A stretch of 64,000 nucleotides of DNA from Shewanella sp. Choline-02u-19 (GCF_002836205.1 NZ_PJBE01000013.1:2294001-2358000); one strand, 5' to 3'; counted from the first letter of the stretch, positions 26,921-35,584 are shown. The notes: a model not told the origin generated them from the sequence alone. Made by a program: numbers and translations.

Positions 26921-28226
26921 ACGACTTAGCCTGTCACTTCACCTTAAAACCGCCCACTATCATTTGGCGGCAAGGGTACTTTTCGTCTGTTTGTCAACGA
27001 GCTTATGGCCAAGCGTAAGTCATGCCTCGACCTCCCCCGATAAAATATGGTCAGAGATTGAATCTCGCGGTAGAAACCAAGATGTTTATTTTCATGCTTG
27101 GGGTGGCGACCCACAAATTAATATGTATATCCTATGGGTTGCAGAGCAGGTCAAACAACGATATTCCATTAACTTACACCAAGTAAAATTAACCAACACC
27201 AGCGAAGCCGTCAGCCGTGTATTGTCTGAGAGATCAGCGGAAAATCATCATAATGGTCAGGTCGATATGGTGTGGATTAACGGTGAGAATTTTGCATCAA
27301 TGGCACAGCATCAATTACTAACCCCAAATTGGGTTAGCCAGCTACCCAATTTTAGCTTAACCAACCCTGAGCATAACCCAGCAATGACACGCGACTTTGG
27401 CGTGCCAACACAAGGAATGGAAGCGCCGTGGGGACAAGCCTCACTATCCTTTTACTACAATAGCACCGCAACCACTGTTCCACCTTTAACATTATTACAG
27501 TTACTCGACTGGAGCCAAGATCATCCAGGGCGGTTTACTTATCCTAAGCCACCTGATTTTTTAGCCATGAGCTTTTTAAAATATGCGTTAATAATGTTGA
27601 ATGACGCTCAACCGACGGCAATAAAAGAACGGCTTTATCAACCCGCATCGCCTCAAAGTGAAGCGTTATTATTACCTGTTTTATGGCAGTTTTTAGATGA
27701 GTTACACCCTTCGCTCTGGCGTAAAGGTCAACACTTTGTGTCTAGCGGTATGACGCTACGCCGCTTAGTGGGCGACGGTGAATTGAACCTCGCATTCACC
27801 TTCTCAGCAGCCGAAATCCCAGCTGCAATCGCTCGCTTTGATCTTCCCAGCAGTACCCGCAGTTATAAGATGCAAGATGGCAGTTTAAGCAACATTCACT
27901 TTGTAGCCATCCCCTATAACGCAGCTCATATCGACAGTGCAAAATTAGTGATTAATTTCCTGCTTAGCCCTGAAGCACAGGCAAAGAAACAACACATAGA
28001 GATGTGGGGTGATAGCACGGTATTAGACCGTTCACTGCTGACCTTAACGCAACAAACTTTATTCAGCACACAAACTGCCAAGCAAGACAATAAGCAGACG
28101 ATACCGGACGCTGCTGCGACCAGCATGGCGCATTACGTGGCGAGTCCTGCCTTAAGCGAACCTCATCCCAGCTGGACCCAGATTATTGCTCAGCAATGGC
28201 TGAGTCGTTATGGGGTGAAACCATGA
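26907..28226 (+). CDS. ynjB: ABC importer periplasmic binding protein, YnjB family
   Basis: 439 residues. A signal sequence (residues about 20-40, ending SHA) is followed by an extracellular solute-binding fold: FHAWGGDPQINMYILWVAEQ, VDMVWINGENFASM, and MEAPWGQASLSFYYNS, all characteristic of E. coli YnjB-type proteins. YnjB is related to thiamine, sulfate and iron binding proteins, but its ligand is not established. The start overlaps the DUF547 gene by 14 bases and the end overlaps the permease gene by four (ATGA). Confidence 0.88.
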   Translation: MTISKRLSLSLHLKTAHYHLAARVLFVCLSTSLWPSVSHASTSPDKIWSEIESRGRNQDVYFHAWGGDPQINMYILWVAEQVKQRYSINLHQVKLTNTSEAVSRVLSERSAENHHNGQVDMVWINGENFASMAQHQLLTPNWVSQLPNFSLTNPEHNPAMTRDFGVPTQGMEAPWGQASLSFYYNSTATTVPPLTLLQLLDWSQDHPGRFTYPKPPDFLAMSFLKYALIMLNDAQPTAIKERLYQPASPQSEALLLPVLWQFLDELHPSLWRKGQHFVSSGMTLRRLVGDGELNLAFTFSAAEIPAAIARFDLPSSTRSYKMQDGSLSNIHFVAIPYNAAHIDSAKLVINFLLSPEAQAKKQHIEMWGDSTVLDRSLLTLTQQTLFSTQTAKQDNKQTIPDAAATSMAHYVASPALSEPHPSWTQIIAQQWLSRYGVKP

Positions 28227-29929
28227 TTGCTGCCAATACCCTGTTTACCCGCGTCGTCAGTTTTAGCCCATCTGTCATGGTGACATTAATCGTGCTGCCC
28301 GTATTAGCAGGATTGTTGGGGGTGATTTTACCCGCTTTTGGCTGGGTCCCTGCATTAGGATCAACTGAGTTCGGGTTGCACGGGTTTGAACAATTAATGG
28401 CGACGCCAGGCATGAGTCGCATGGTCATGCTCAGTTTTACCACCAGTTTAATCAGCACGTTACTAGCATTTATAATGACGACATTGATCCTAGCCAGTTA
28501 CTTTTCAAGCCCATGGTTAAAACGAATTCAACGCTTATTAGGGCCTCTCTTAGTTATTCCACATGCTGCGGCGGCCATTGCTATCGGCTTCTTAATCGCA
28601 CCATCTGGCATGGTGTCGCGTTTAGTATCGCCCTGGCTTAGTGGATGGACGAGCCCACCGGACTGGTTATACCCGCACGATGCCATGGGCATCAGTATTA
28701 TTATCGGCTTAACCATTAAAGAACTGCCTTTTTTGTTGTTAATTGCCCTTGGCGTATTAGCCCAGCCAGACATAGGCAATACGTTACGCTCTCAGCATCG
28801 AGTCGCACTTAGTCTCGGCTACAGCCCAATGACCGCATTTTTTAAAATCGTGTTACCAAGCCTTTATCCTTATCTGCGCTTACCGGTTTTAGCCGTATTG
28901 GCTTATGCCAGTGCCAGCGTTGAAATCCCATTAATTTTAGGCCCGAATACCCCACCCACTTTAGCCGTCGCCATTATGCAATGGTTTAATGATGTCGATT
29001 TAAGTCTGCGCATTAAAGCCTCTGCAGGGGCGCTATTACAAATATCGGTTACCTTGGCGTTGTTAACGATTTGGTGGTTGTTAGAACGTCTCGTAAAACG
29101 ATTAAGCATCAATAGTTTAATTAATGGTCGCCGCGACTACCGCGACTTGTTATGGCAACGAATTACTCATCTACTGACGGTGCTTTTACTCAGTGTTATC
29201 GGCTTATCATTATTTGGCATGTTATTGTGGTCGGTGGCCGGTTTTTGGCCTTATCCTATGGCAATACCACAGCAATGGGTTGGCATGCATTGGCAATCAG
29301 CGTTAGTACAAATGCACGCACCATTGATCAATACTGTGCTCATTGGCATCTGTAGCACTGCGCTTGCGATCATCATCACCGTATTTGTGCTTGAGGCAGA
29401 ACAACAACGAGGTAAAAACCTGTCAGCGATTAGCAGCGTGATTATTTACTTGCCCTTGCTGATCCCCAGTATTACCTTTTTATTCGGCTTAGTTTGGCTA
29501 CAAGAACAAGTAAATAGCCACCATGCTTTTATCAATGTGGTGTTAGCGCACCTATTGTTTGTATTACCCTATGTTTTTTTGTCACTTGCCAACAGTTATC
29601 GACGTGTTGATCCTCGCTATGCAGCTGTTGCAGCAAGCCTTGGTGCGGCACCGGTTAAAATATTTTGGCAGATAAAATTACCTATGCTATTGGCACCTAT
29701 TTTAATCGCCATCGCGCTGGGCTTAGCCATTAGTTTTAGCCAATACTTACCCACTTTGCTGGCTGGTGGTGGCAGAATAGAGACCATTACCACCGAGGCT
29801 GTTGCGTTAGCCAATGGTGCTAGTCGCCGAGTCAGTGCCGTTTATGCCTTAATGCAGATGTTCTTGCCTGCCATCGCGTTTTTAGTGGCTTGGCTTATCC
29901 CCAATATTCTCTTTCGACGTCGCGTATAG
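28223..29929 (+). CDS. ynjC: ABC importer permease, YnjC family (two fused halves)
   Basis: 568 residues with about twelve membrane segments in two homologous halves. Each half carries a BPD-type permease loop: SLGYSPMTAFFKIVLPSLYP near residue 200 and SLGAAPVKIFWQIKLPMLLA near residue 480, the EAA motifs that contact the ATPase. The ATG overlaps the ynjB stop (ATGA); an in-frame ATG 27 bp earlier lies inside ynjB. The ATPase gene follows after 8 bp. Confidence 0.88.
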   Translation: MIAANTLFTRVVSFSPSVMVTLIVLPVLAGLLGVILPAFGWVPALGSTEFGLHGFEQLMATPGMSRMVMLSFTTSLISTLLAFIMTTLILASYFSSPWLKRIQRLLGPLLVIPHAAAAIAIGFLIAPSGMVSRLVSPWLSGWTSPPDWLYPHDAMGISIIIGLTIKELPFLLLIALGVLAQPDIGNTLRSQHRVALSLGYSPMTAFFKIVLPSLYPYLRLPVLAVLAYASASVEIPLILGPNTPPTLAVAIMQWFNDVDLSLRIKASAGALLQISVTLALLTIWWLLERLVKRLSINSLINGRRDYRDLLWQRITHLLTVLLLSVIGLSLFGMLLWSVAGFWPYPMAIPQQWVGMHWQSALVQMHAPLINTVLIGICSTALAIIITVFVLEAEQQRGKNLSAISSVIIYLPLLIPSITFLFGLVWLQEQVNSHHAFINVVLAHLLFVLPYVFLSLANSYRRVDPRYAAVAASLGAAPVKIFWQIKLPMLLAPILIAIALGLAISFSQYLPTLLAGGGRIETITTEAVALANGASRRVSAVYALMQMFLPAIAFLVAWLIPNILFRRRV

Positions 29930-29937
29930 GGACCAAT

Positions 29938-30621
29938 ATGCCATTACAGTCAACACACTCTTCAGCCGACAATGCGCCTTTATCCCGGTCAGTACCAGGA
30001 TCGTTACGCATTGAACAGCTAGTATTAACACGTCAAAATACCCCTTTACTGTCCCTTAATGAAACCATTAACGGCGGTGATATTTTGACGATTATGGGGC
30101 CATCAGGCAGCGGTAAGTCGACGTTATTAAACTGGTTAACGGGCATGCTGCCACAAGGATTCAGTGCTCAAGGTCAGTTACATTTAAATGGGCACAACAT
30201 CACAGTCACTGCCAGCCATTTACGCCATATCGGTATACTCTATCAAGACCCATTGCTGTTTCCGCATTTATCAGTCGCGGGCAATATCGCCTTTGCCATG
30301 CCTAAAGGCGATGCTCCACTACGACGCCAACAGATCAGCCAAGCATTAGAACAGGTGGGACTGGCGGGTATGGAGCAGCGTAAGACGCAAAGTTTATCAG
30401 GAGGGCAACAAGCACGAGTGGCATTATTGCGGGTGTTATTGAGTCAACCTGAAGCCATTTTGCTCGATGAGCCTTTTAGTAAACTTGATAGTCAACTACG
30501 CCAAGAAACTCGGCAGCTGGTGTTTGACCTCATTAAGCGTCATCAATTACCTGTGGTCATGGTCACCCATGATCAAACCGATGCTAATGCTGCAAAAGGG
30601 AAAGTAATCACGTTAACTTAA
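29938..30621 (+). CDS. ynjD: ABC importer ATPase, YnjD family
   Basis: 227 residues from MPLQSTHSS, with AGGGA 6 bp upstream; an open ATG 48 bp earlier lies inside ynjC. Walker A GPSGSGKST, Q-loop LYQDPLLFPHL, signature LSGGQQARVALLR, Walker B AILLDEPFSKLD and H-loop VMVTHDQ are complete. It is short and lacks a C-terminal regulatory domain, like YnjD of E. coli. It completes the YnjBCD importer. Confidence 0.9.
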   Translation: MPLQSTHSSADNAPLSRSVPGSLRIEQLVLTRQNTPLLSLNETINGGDILTIMGPSGSGKSTLLNWLTGMLPQGFSAQGQLHLNGHNITVTASHLRHIGILYQDPLLFPHLSVAGNIAFAMPKGDAPLRRQQISQALEQVGLAGMEQRKTQSLSGGQQARVALLRVLLSQPEAILLDEPFSKLDSQLRQETRQLVFDLIKRHQLPVVMVTHDQTDANAAKGKVITLT

Positions 30622-30741
30622 GCGCTTTAAACGATAGCAAAAGCTCCTCAATATAAGTGGCTGAATTGAGTTAGATCCTTACTTTGATAGCCACTTACTC
30701 ATCTAACTCGGCAACAGGCGTCGCCACAATAGGATTACACC

Positions 30742-31398
30742 ATGCTAGATCGATTTGTCACGCCCATCATTAATACGTTATTACGGCCGTTAGTCAAACC
30801 GCTGGATAAGCGCAATATTAGCCCAGATCAGATCACCTTAGTGGGATTTGGTATCGGTATGACTGCATTACCATTGTTGGCATTACAGCAATGGTATGCG
30901 GCGCTTGTGGTGATCTTAATTAACCGAATTTTTGATGGAGTCGATGGCGCTCTTGCTCGTTATCAAAACAAAAATACCTCTGCGGGAGGCTTTTTAGACA
31001 TTTGTGTCGACTTTTTATTTTATGCAGCGGTACCGTTAGGATTTGCCATCGCTAGCCCGATTGAAAACGCCTTACCCGCAGCGGTATTATTAAGTGTATT
31101 TATGGGGACAAGCTCAAGCTTTTTGGCATTTGCGATTCCAGCAGAGAAGCTCCATTTACCGCGGCCCCAGTTTGCCAATAAGAGTTTTTACTTTTTGAAT
31201 GGCTTAACTGAAGGTACCGAAACCATCGCCTTTTTTCTGGCATTCTGTCTATGGCCAGAGTACTTTCCAGAGCTGGCTTACAGTTTTGCTTTGCTAGGCT
31301 CAATTACTATCTTCACTCGTATTCACGGTGGCTACCATACGTTAAAAAACCACACGCCCCTTAACCAAACCTCACAAGGTAAATGTGATAATGGATGA
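30742..31398 (+). CDS. ynjF: CDP-alcohol phosphatidyltransferase, YnjF family
   Basis: 218 residues, about six membrane segments. The catalytic motif is complete: D-GV-DG-AL-AR, eight residues, then G-GFL-D-ICV-D (about residues 69-95), which binds CDP-alcohol and Mg2+. The alcohol acceptor cannot be told. In E. coli ynjF also follows ynjBCD (after ynjE), so the association is conserved. AGGA lies before the ATG. The gap to ynjD is 120 bp, so a separate promoter is possible. It overlaps the next gene. Confidence 0.87.
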   Translation: MLDRFVTPIINTLLRPLVKPLDKRNISPDQITLVGFGIGMTALPLLALQQWYAALVVILINRIFDGVDGALARYQNKNTSAGGFLDICVDFLFYAAVPLGFAIASPIENALPAAVLLSVFMGTSSSFLAFAIPAEKLHLPRPQFANKSFYFLNGLTEGTETIAFFLAFCLWPEYFPELAYSFALLGSITIFTRIHGGYHTLKNHTPLNQTSQGKCDNG

Positions 31399-32215
31399 TG
31401 CATCATCAATACGACTAGGAATATTTTTAACAGTGCTGGCGTTAATGTTACTACTAGAGCGTTGCTTTCCGGCAAGGAAGTTCCCCAACACAGCAACAAC
31501 GCCGAAACAAGGCACTCGCTTATTCGGCAATGTGGCAATACTCGTCATTTCAGCTGTTGCGGCAAGGTTAGTATTACCGATTGGATTAGCGGGTCTTGCA
31601 CTCTTTGGTCACCAACAGCAATGGGGATTCTTGCCCTATATCGGACTGCCGAATTGGGCCAATATAGGATTAAGCCTACTGTTATTAGATCTGCTTATCT
31701 ATTGGCAACACCGATTGTTTCATCGTATCCCCTTGCTGTGGCGATTACATAAGGTCCACCACGCCGATGTGCATGTCGATAGCACTACCGCGCTGCGATT
31801 TCACCCGATTGAAATCACTGTCAGTATCGGTGTTAAAGCGTTGGCCATCATTATTCTAGGGGTGCCAGCCAGTGCAGTTATTTTATTTGAAATTCTATTA
31901 AACGGTTTAGCTATCTTTAATCACGCCAACATTCGATTATCGCCAACACTCGAACGGATCACCCGCACCGTATTAGTGACCCAAATATTACATCGCATTC
32001 ATCACAGTCAAATCATATCCGAGAGCAACAGTAACTTTGGTTCTAGTATCGTTTGGTGGGATAGGTTATTTGGAACCTATTCAGCCCAAGCCAGTAAAGC
32101 AGACAATGAGATCGACATTGGCCTCGGTGAATATCAGGATGCCAAACATAACGCCAAGTTGTGGGGATTATTAAGGATGCCATTTCTATCCCAAAAGCCA
32201 TTCAAAAAGGAATAA
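31385..32215 (+). CDS. sterol desaturase / fatty acid hydroxylase family protein
   Basis: 276 residues, four or so membrane segments. Di-iron histidine clusters are visible: HRLFH, HKVHH (about residues 112-126) and HRIHHSQ (about 205-211), the pattern of membrane hydroxylases acting on lipids. A GTG at 31385 lies five bases after AAGG; the ATG at 31391 is an alternative. It overlaps ynjF by 14 bases or eight, so the two are cotranscribed. The substrate is unknown; pairing with a CDP-alcohol transferase suggests a modified membrane lipid. Confidence 0.85.
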   Translation: MIMDDASSIRLGIFLTVLALMLLLERCFPARKFPNTATTPKQGTRLFGNVAILVISAVAARLVLPIGLAGLALFGHQQQWGFLPYIGLPNWANIGLSLLLLDLLIYWQHRLFHRIPLLWRLHKVHHADVHVDSTTALRFHPIEITVSIGVKALAIIILGVPASAVILFEILLNGLAIFNHANIRLSPTLERITRTVLVTQILHRIHHSQIISESNSNFGSSIVWWDRLFGTYSAQASKADNEIDIGLGEYQDAKHNAKLWGLLRMPFLSQKPFKKE

Positions 32216-32413
32216 CCATTTTTTCAATAATATGTCTTACATTCAAAATTCCTGAGAGAGGTCTAAATTAATCACATTAATGGCGTTGCTATCGTTATTT
32301 GGGGATATAACTCGGCTAAGCGTAGGTTCTAACGAGTGATTTAAACCGTATCGACGTTTAGTCTGCCTCGCTTAAATTCGATTGTGATCATCAATGGTTT
32401 CTTTTCTAGGCAT

Positions 32414-32441
32414 AAAAAAACACCTGCGCTAAGCAGGTGTT
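32414..32441 (-). terminator. terminator copy attached to the phnA fragment
   Basis: AACACCTGC, loop GCTAA, GCAGGTGTT, with an A-run on the left that becomes the U-run of a minus-strand transcript. It is the twin of the functional terminator at 34094-34124. Confidence 0.6.
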
Positions 32442-32480
32442 CTTATAAAATAAAGCAACTGAATCAGCTTTGAAGCTTGA

Positions 32481-32534
32481 TTAGTTCTGCTTTTTAACAA
32501 ATTTAGATTTAAGCATCATAAAGCCTTGGCCATC
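32481..32534 (-). pseudogene. phnA-like gene, 3' fragment
   Basis: The minus strand reads GQGFMMLKSKFVKKQN then stop. The intact gene at 34164-34505 ends GQGFMMLKSKFVKKQS. Only about 17 codons remain, cut off abruptly at 32534 where the dadA fragment begins. The single residue change and DNA differences show that the copy is old. Confidence 0.75.
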
Positions 32535-32642
32535 CATGGCACTCTTGGCTGGACCATGGCTTGTGGTTCAGGAAAACTGCTTGCCGATCAAATCAGCGGA
32601 ATGACTCGCAGTATTGAGAGCTTTCGCTTAGCCTTGTACTAA
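32535..32642 (+). pseudogene. D-amino-acid dehydrogenase (dadA), C-terminal fragment
   Basis: The plus strand encodes HGTLGWTMACGSGKLLADQ and 16 more residues (ISGMTRSIESFRLALY), then TAA. This is the C-terminus of the DadA family, whose members share the HGTLGWTMACGSG motif at the FAD site. No upstream part or start is present: the fragment is fused directly to the phnA fragment, so this is a recombination junction rather than an in-place decay. Confidence 0.75.
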
Positions 32643-32959
32643 CACCATTATTTTTTACGATAAAAGAGTCGAACAAAAACGAAGTTCAAAAGATAAACTG
32701 CCCTTAGCGCTCACGCTTCATTCGACCCATCAGATGTTAACTCTACGCTCTTACTGTCACGAGTGTACAACGCAAGGAGTCGGGCATGTAAATGAGCTTA
32801 AGGTCGTTGGGCAGGTCAATATCATACTGAAAAGAGTCCATGCTACAAATAAGTTAACCTGAGGTTGCAAATCCATCTAACTCAAGCAATACAAGTGCGT
32901 GATGATTACGACTAACAACATGGATCCTATTATCAATCTTTATTACATTTATCAAACGC

Positions 32960-32973
32960 TTGATATGTATCAA
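32960..32973. promoter_or_regulatory. perfect FNR/EtrA box upstream of the HupE-like gene
   Basis: TTGAT-ATGT-ATCAA matches the FNR consensus TTGAT-N4-ATCAA at every fixed base. A second TTGAT half-site in inverted order (ATCAAACGCTTGAT) overlaps it. If the start of transcription is 41.5 bp downstream (near 33008), TATCTT at 32995-33000 sits at the -10 position. Confidence 0.75.
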
Positions 32974-33048
32974 CCCTCATATTATTAATCCGTGTATCTT
33001 GACTTACTCTTCCTGAGTGAGTTAATCAAAAATAGGATTTTTGCCGTG

Positions 33049-33624
33049 ATGCGTTTATCTGTTCTAGTGTTTGCCACCCTCTTTTTAGCACTGCCTGCGC
33101 AGGCCCATGAACTCCATTCATCTGGTGGGTTTTTCGCCGGATTTAATCATCCCGTTCTAGGATTTGATCACATGTTAGCCATGTTGTCGGTGGGCCTTTT
33201 AAGTACCCAACTTGGTGGCCGTGCAATCTGGACCGTCCCCACTGTATTCGTCATATTTATGCTTATTGGCGGCATTATTGGCTTGCTGTCAATTCCTATT
33301 CCGTTTGTAGAGATCGGAATTGCTATCTCGGTTCTATTGTTAGGATTGGCTTTAGCAATAGACAAAAAACTACCTCAGCTGTTGGTTATGGCATTTGTTG
33401 CCCTATTTGCCATATTTCATGGTCATGCTCATGGTGTTGAGATGCCACAATTGGCTAACCCGGCACTCTATGCCCTAGGGTTTATCTGCGGTACTGCAGC
33501 AATACATATTGTCGGGGTATTATTAGGAATGGGTATGCAGCATAGGGATCCGCAACATCACTTTATTCGGACATCGGGAGGCGCTATTGCACTTATCGGC
33601 GGTTATCTTCTTATTGGTGTTTAA
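33049..33624 (+). CDS. HupE/UreJ family protein, probable nickel permease
   Basis: 191 residues. Signal-like N-terminus MRLSVLVFATLFLALPAQA followed by HELH. Then about six membrane segments. The family signature GFNHPVLGFDHMLAMLSVG and the histidine-rich FHGHAHGVEMP are present; these histidines are thought to bind Ni2+. HupE/UreJ proteins import nickel for hydrogenase or urease. A GTG one codon earlier is an alternative start; AGGA lies at 33034. An open ATG-free extension further up overlaps the promoter. The FNR box upstream fits a link to anaerobic hydrogenase. Confidence 0.85.
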   Translation: MRLSVLVFATLFLALPAQAHELHSSGGFFAGFNHPVLGFDHMLAMLSVGLLSTQLGGRAIWTVPTVFVIFMLIGGIIGLLSIPIPFVEIGIAISVLLLGLALAIDKKLPQLLVMAFVALFAIFHGHAHGVEMPQLANPALYALGFICGTAAIHIVGVLLGMGMQHRDPQHHFIRTSGGAIALIGGYLLIGV

Positions 33625-34093
33625 CATTTACTTTATGACATATATGAACAATTAGAACCTGTCTTAAACGTTTAATTTTTAGACGTATTGTCGATATTAT
33701 CTTTTAAAGTAATGCAACGCAGCAGTAGCCCTCTGAGAAGCTCATACTGTGCAGATTTAAAACCTGCTTTATAATGTACAGGTGAGTTTCGATATACAAT
33801 TTCATGGTCTATTTTTGTTCCATACAAATATAGTATTCCCTCCATGGAGGTCAAATTCGGGAGGTAGATCCTACCGAGGCTACTAGAGCCGAGAATGACA
33901 AACACGCATGCATATTCTCTGACTCTATAAAAGATCGTCAACTAAGCCCAAATAGTAAAAATTAATTAGACGCTAACGTCTAATGCCCGCTACACAGCCG
34001 CTATCTTACTCAAATTCTAGCAAGTGATTTAAAACGTATTAATATGAATGACGCAGCTAGGGTTGTAAAACTGATTGGCTTATTTGTCGAACC
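33625..34093. other. gene-free stretch after the HupE-like gene
   Basis: About 470 bases. A minus-strand frame of 89 codons at 33672-33941 (MTIFYRVREYACVFV) has no recognisable domain; its C-terminal half is protein-like, so it could be a small gene or a remnant. A perfect inverted repeat ATTAGACG-CTAA-CGTCTAAT lies at 33965-33984. The repeat copy B begins near 34012. Confidence 0.35.
33965..33984. repeat. perfect 8-bp inverted repeat
   Basis: ATTAGACG, spacer CTAA, CGTCTAAT. No U-run follows in either direction. I checked for an integron attC core and found no match. Function unknown. Confidence 0.35.
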
Positions 34094-34216
34094 ATAAAAA
34101 AACACCTGCACTAAGGCAGGTGTTCTTATAAATCACTATCACGCTTTCAGCTTTGGAGCTCGATTAGCTTTGCTTTTTAACAAATTTAGATTTAAGCATC
34201 ATAAAGCCTTGGCCAT
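34012..34216. repeat. imperfect direct repeat, copy B (phnA 3' region)
   Basis: The copy that belongs to the intact phnA-like gene: leader TTCTAGCAAGTGATTTAAA, terminator hairpin, and the gene's last codons. It pairs with copy A at 32325-32534. Confidence 0.7.
34094..34124 (-). terminator. terminator of the phnA-like gene
   Basis: AACACCTGC, short loop, GCAGGTGTT, with an A-run on the left giving a U-run in the minus-strand RNA. It lies 40 bp after the stop codon. Confidence 0.85.
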
Positions 34217-34505
34217 CTACTTTGCAGTCGATATCGTGGTCGCCATTCACAAAGCGTTTGATAACCGCTTTAGTGCCAACCTTAAGCACTAACGATGAAC
34301 CTTTTACTTTAAGGTCTTTGATTAGTGTCACTTTATCTTCTTCTGCTAATAAGTTTCCTACTGCGTCTTTTAAGATAATAACGTCTGGATCAACAATAGT
34401 TTCGTTAGGATTCCATTCATGAGCACATTCTGGACAAACGAGTTGTGCACCATCTTCGTATACATAGACTGATTCACATTTTGGGCATGGTGGGAGAGCG
34501 CTCAT
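34164..34505 (-). CDS. PhnA/YjdM family zinc-ribbon protein
   Basis: 113 residues, the usual length. An N-terminal zinc ribbon (CPKCESVYVYEDGAQLVCPEC, first 27 residues) is followed by a PhnA domain (VKDAVGNLL-type strand, LKVKGSSLVLKVGTKAVIKR, DGQGFMMLKSKFVKK). Although first named for phosphonate use in E. coli, the family does not break C-P bonds; its function is unsettled. Single gene with its own terminator. A partial copy lies 1.7 kb away. Confidence 0.9.
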   Translation of the reverse strand: MSALPPCPKCESVYVYEDGAQLVCPECAHEWNPNETIVDPDVIILKDAVGNLLAEEDKVTLIKDLKVKGSSLVLKVGTKAVIKRFVNGDHDIDCKVDGQGFMMLKSKFVKKQS

Positions 34506-34774
34506 GGTATTTTCTCTTTAATAAATAATTTGTTGAATCGTACTTGATAGGTCATCACTGACACAACCATCAATACAACTCGCTTTTCAAAGACACATTA
34601 TAATCAATATTTCGAATATCATCTAGATTGAAAATAGGGTCTTGTGAACAAGCCGCTATTTATGTTTAGTTATAGATGTTCATTATTGATATCGAACTTT
34701 GTGTTTTTTACCCTGTTTGCAGATATTGTTCAGCCTTATCTTGAATCATTTCTATCGGGACCACTTTAGCGGCA

Positions 34775-35584
34775 TCACTCATTAAGCGTCTGTTTATACT
34801 CTTTAAGCGAAATTCCAAATTGATGTTTAAATCGCTGACTAAAACGAGTTTCAGATTGATAACCACAACATATCGCTAACTCTAGCTGAGAGAGTTGAGC
34901 GCCATTACGGCTGTATGACGATTGCATCACCCCTATGGCATGTAACATTCTCACTTCTGCCAAAATGACTCTAAAAGAGGTGTGTTCTTTACTTAGATGC
35001 CGCATGAATGTTGCTTGGCTCATCGCAAAATGCCCACAGACATTATCAATAGAATGATTTCTAGCGGGATCTGCTGCAACGTAACGACTCACTTTATCTC
35101 GTAATGTGAGTTGATGATGACCGAACAGACTTGGTAAGCCGCCAGCTTCGCTAAGCTGTTGATAAAAAGCATCGAGATAGAGCTGCTGCACTGATTGACT
35201 CAAATGATGTTCAGACATACTAAGCAGCTGCGAAAAAGCAAAGTTCAAGCCATCAGTGACTTCAATACAGGGTGAAGCCAGCATAGAATCTTTCTCTTTT
35301 CCGGCAGTTATAGATTGTTGCAAAATATGTTCTGATGGCGATGAAAGAAACGAGATCTGAACCGAATTAAATTGTTGTTGAAAAGGCTCATTCACAAAGG
35401 TCAGTTTTTCATTAGAAGAAGCGAGAAGCCAATTACTCCTATTAAATGTGAGAGTCTCACCTTGCCAAAGCAGAGTTTTTATTCCCGAAGTAACCGCTAT
35501 AATGCTTGGAGCCACCACAGGTACATTACGCAATGGTTGCGACTTTATGCCAAAGAAGCGATCAACTTTAACTAATCCGCGCAC
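34775..35584 (-). CDS. AraC family transcriptional regulator
   Basis: 269 residues starting at GTG with AGGAAAC six bases upstream. The N-terminal half (residues 15-140) is a ligand-sensing part with no firm match. The C-terminal half has two helix-turn-helices: NVCGHFAMSQATFMRHLSKE and LAICCGYQSETRFSQRFKHQ, then FGISLKEYKQ, the classic AraC ending. The domain order resembles the group that controls amino-acid or polyamine genes. The target is unknown. The hairpin at 35621-35650 lies between it and the PEBP gene. Confidence 0.88.
   Translation of the reverse strand: MRGLVKVDRFFGIKSQPLRNVPVVAPSIIAVTSGIKTLLWQGETLTFNRSNWLLASSNEKLTFVNEPFQQQFNSVQISFLSSPSEHILQQSITAGKEKDSMLASPCIEVTDGLNFAFSQLLSMSEHHLSQSVQQLYLDAFYQQLSEAGGLPSLFGHHQLTLRDKVSRYVAADPARNHSIDNVCGHFAMSQATFMRHLSKEHTSFRVILAEVRMLHAIGVMQSSYSRNGAQLSQLELAICCGYQSETRFSQRFKHQFGISLKEYKQTLNE

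Larger units (their letters stand above)
32325..32534. repeat. imperfect direct repeat, copy A (phnA 3' region)
   Basis: This segment resembles 34012-34216 in the same order: a leader (TTCTAACGAGTGATTTAAA), then the hairpin AACACCTGC/GCAGGTGTT, then the last codons of a phnA-like gene on the minus strand. The two copies lie about 1.7 kb apart and flank the HupE-like gene. Confidence 0.7.
32216..32959. other. rearranged intergenic region before the HupE-like gene
   Basis: About 740 bases with no intact gene. It contains an imperfect copy of the phnA 3' end and its terminator, then a dadA fragment (both listed separately). A 32-codon minus-strand frame at 32743-32841 (MDSFQYDIDLPNDLK) has no ribosome site and is not recognised. 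Confidence 0.5.

Noticed and set aside
32743..32841. 32-codon minus-strand frame (MDSFQYDIDLPNDLK)
   Set aside because: It looks protein-like but has no ribosome site and no recognisable family; too short to call as a gene.
33672..33941. 89-codon minus-strand frame
   Set aside because: No domain, no clear ribosome site; kept only as a note in the intergenic entry.
33960..34010. possible integron attC site
   Set aside because: The inverted repeat does not carry the RYYYAAC / GTTRRRY core pair expected of attC.
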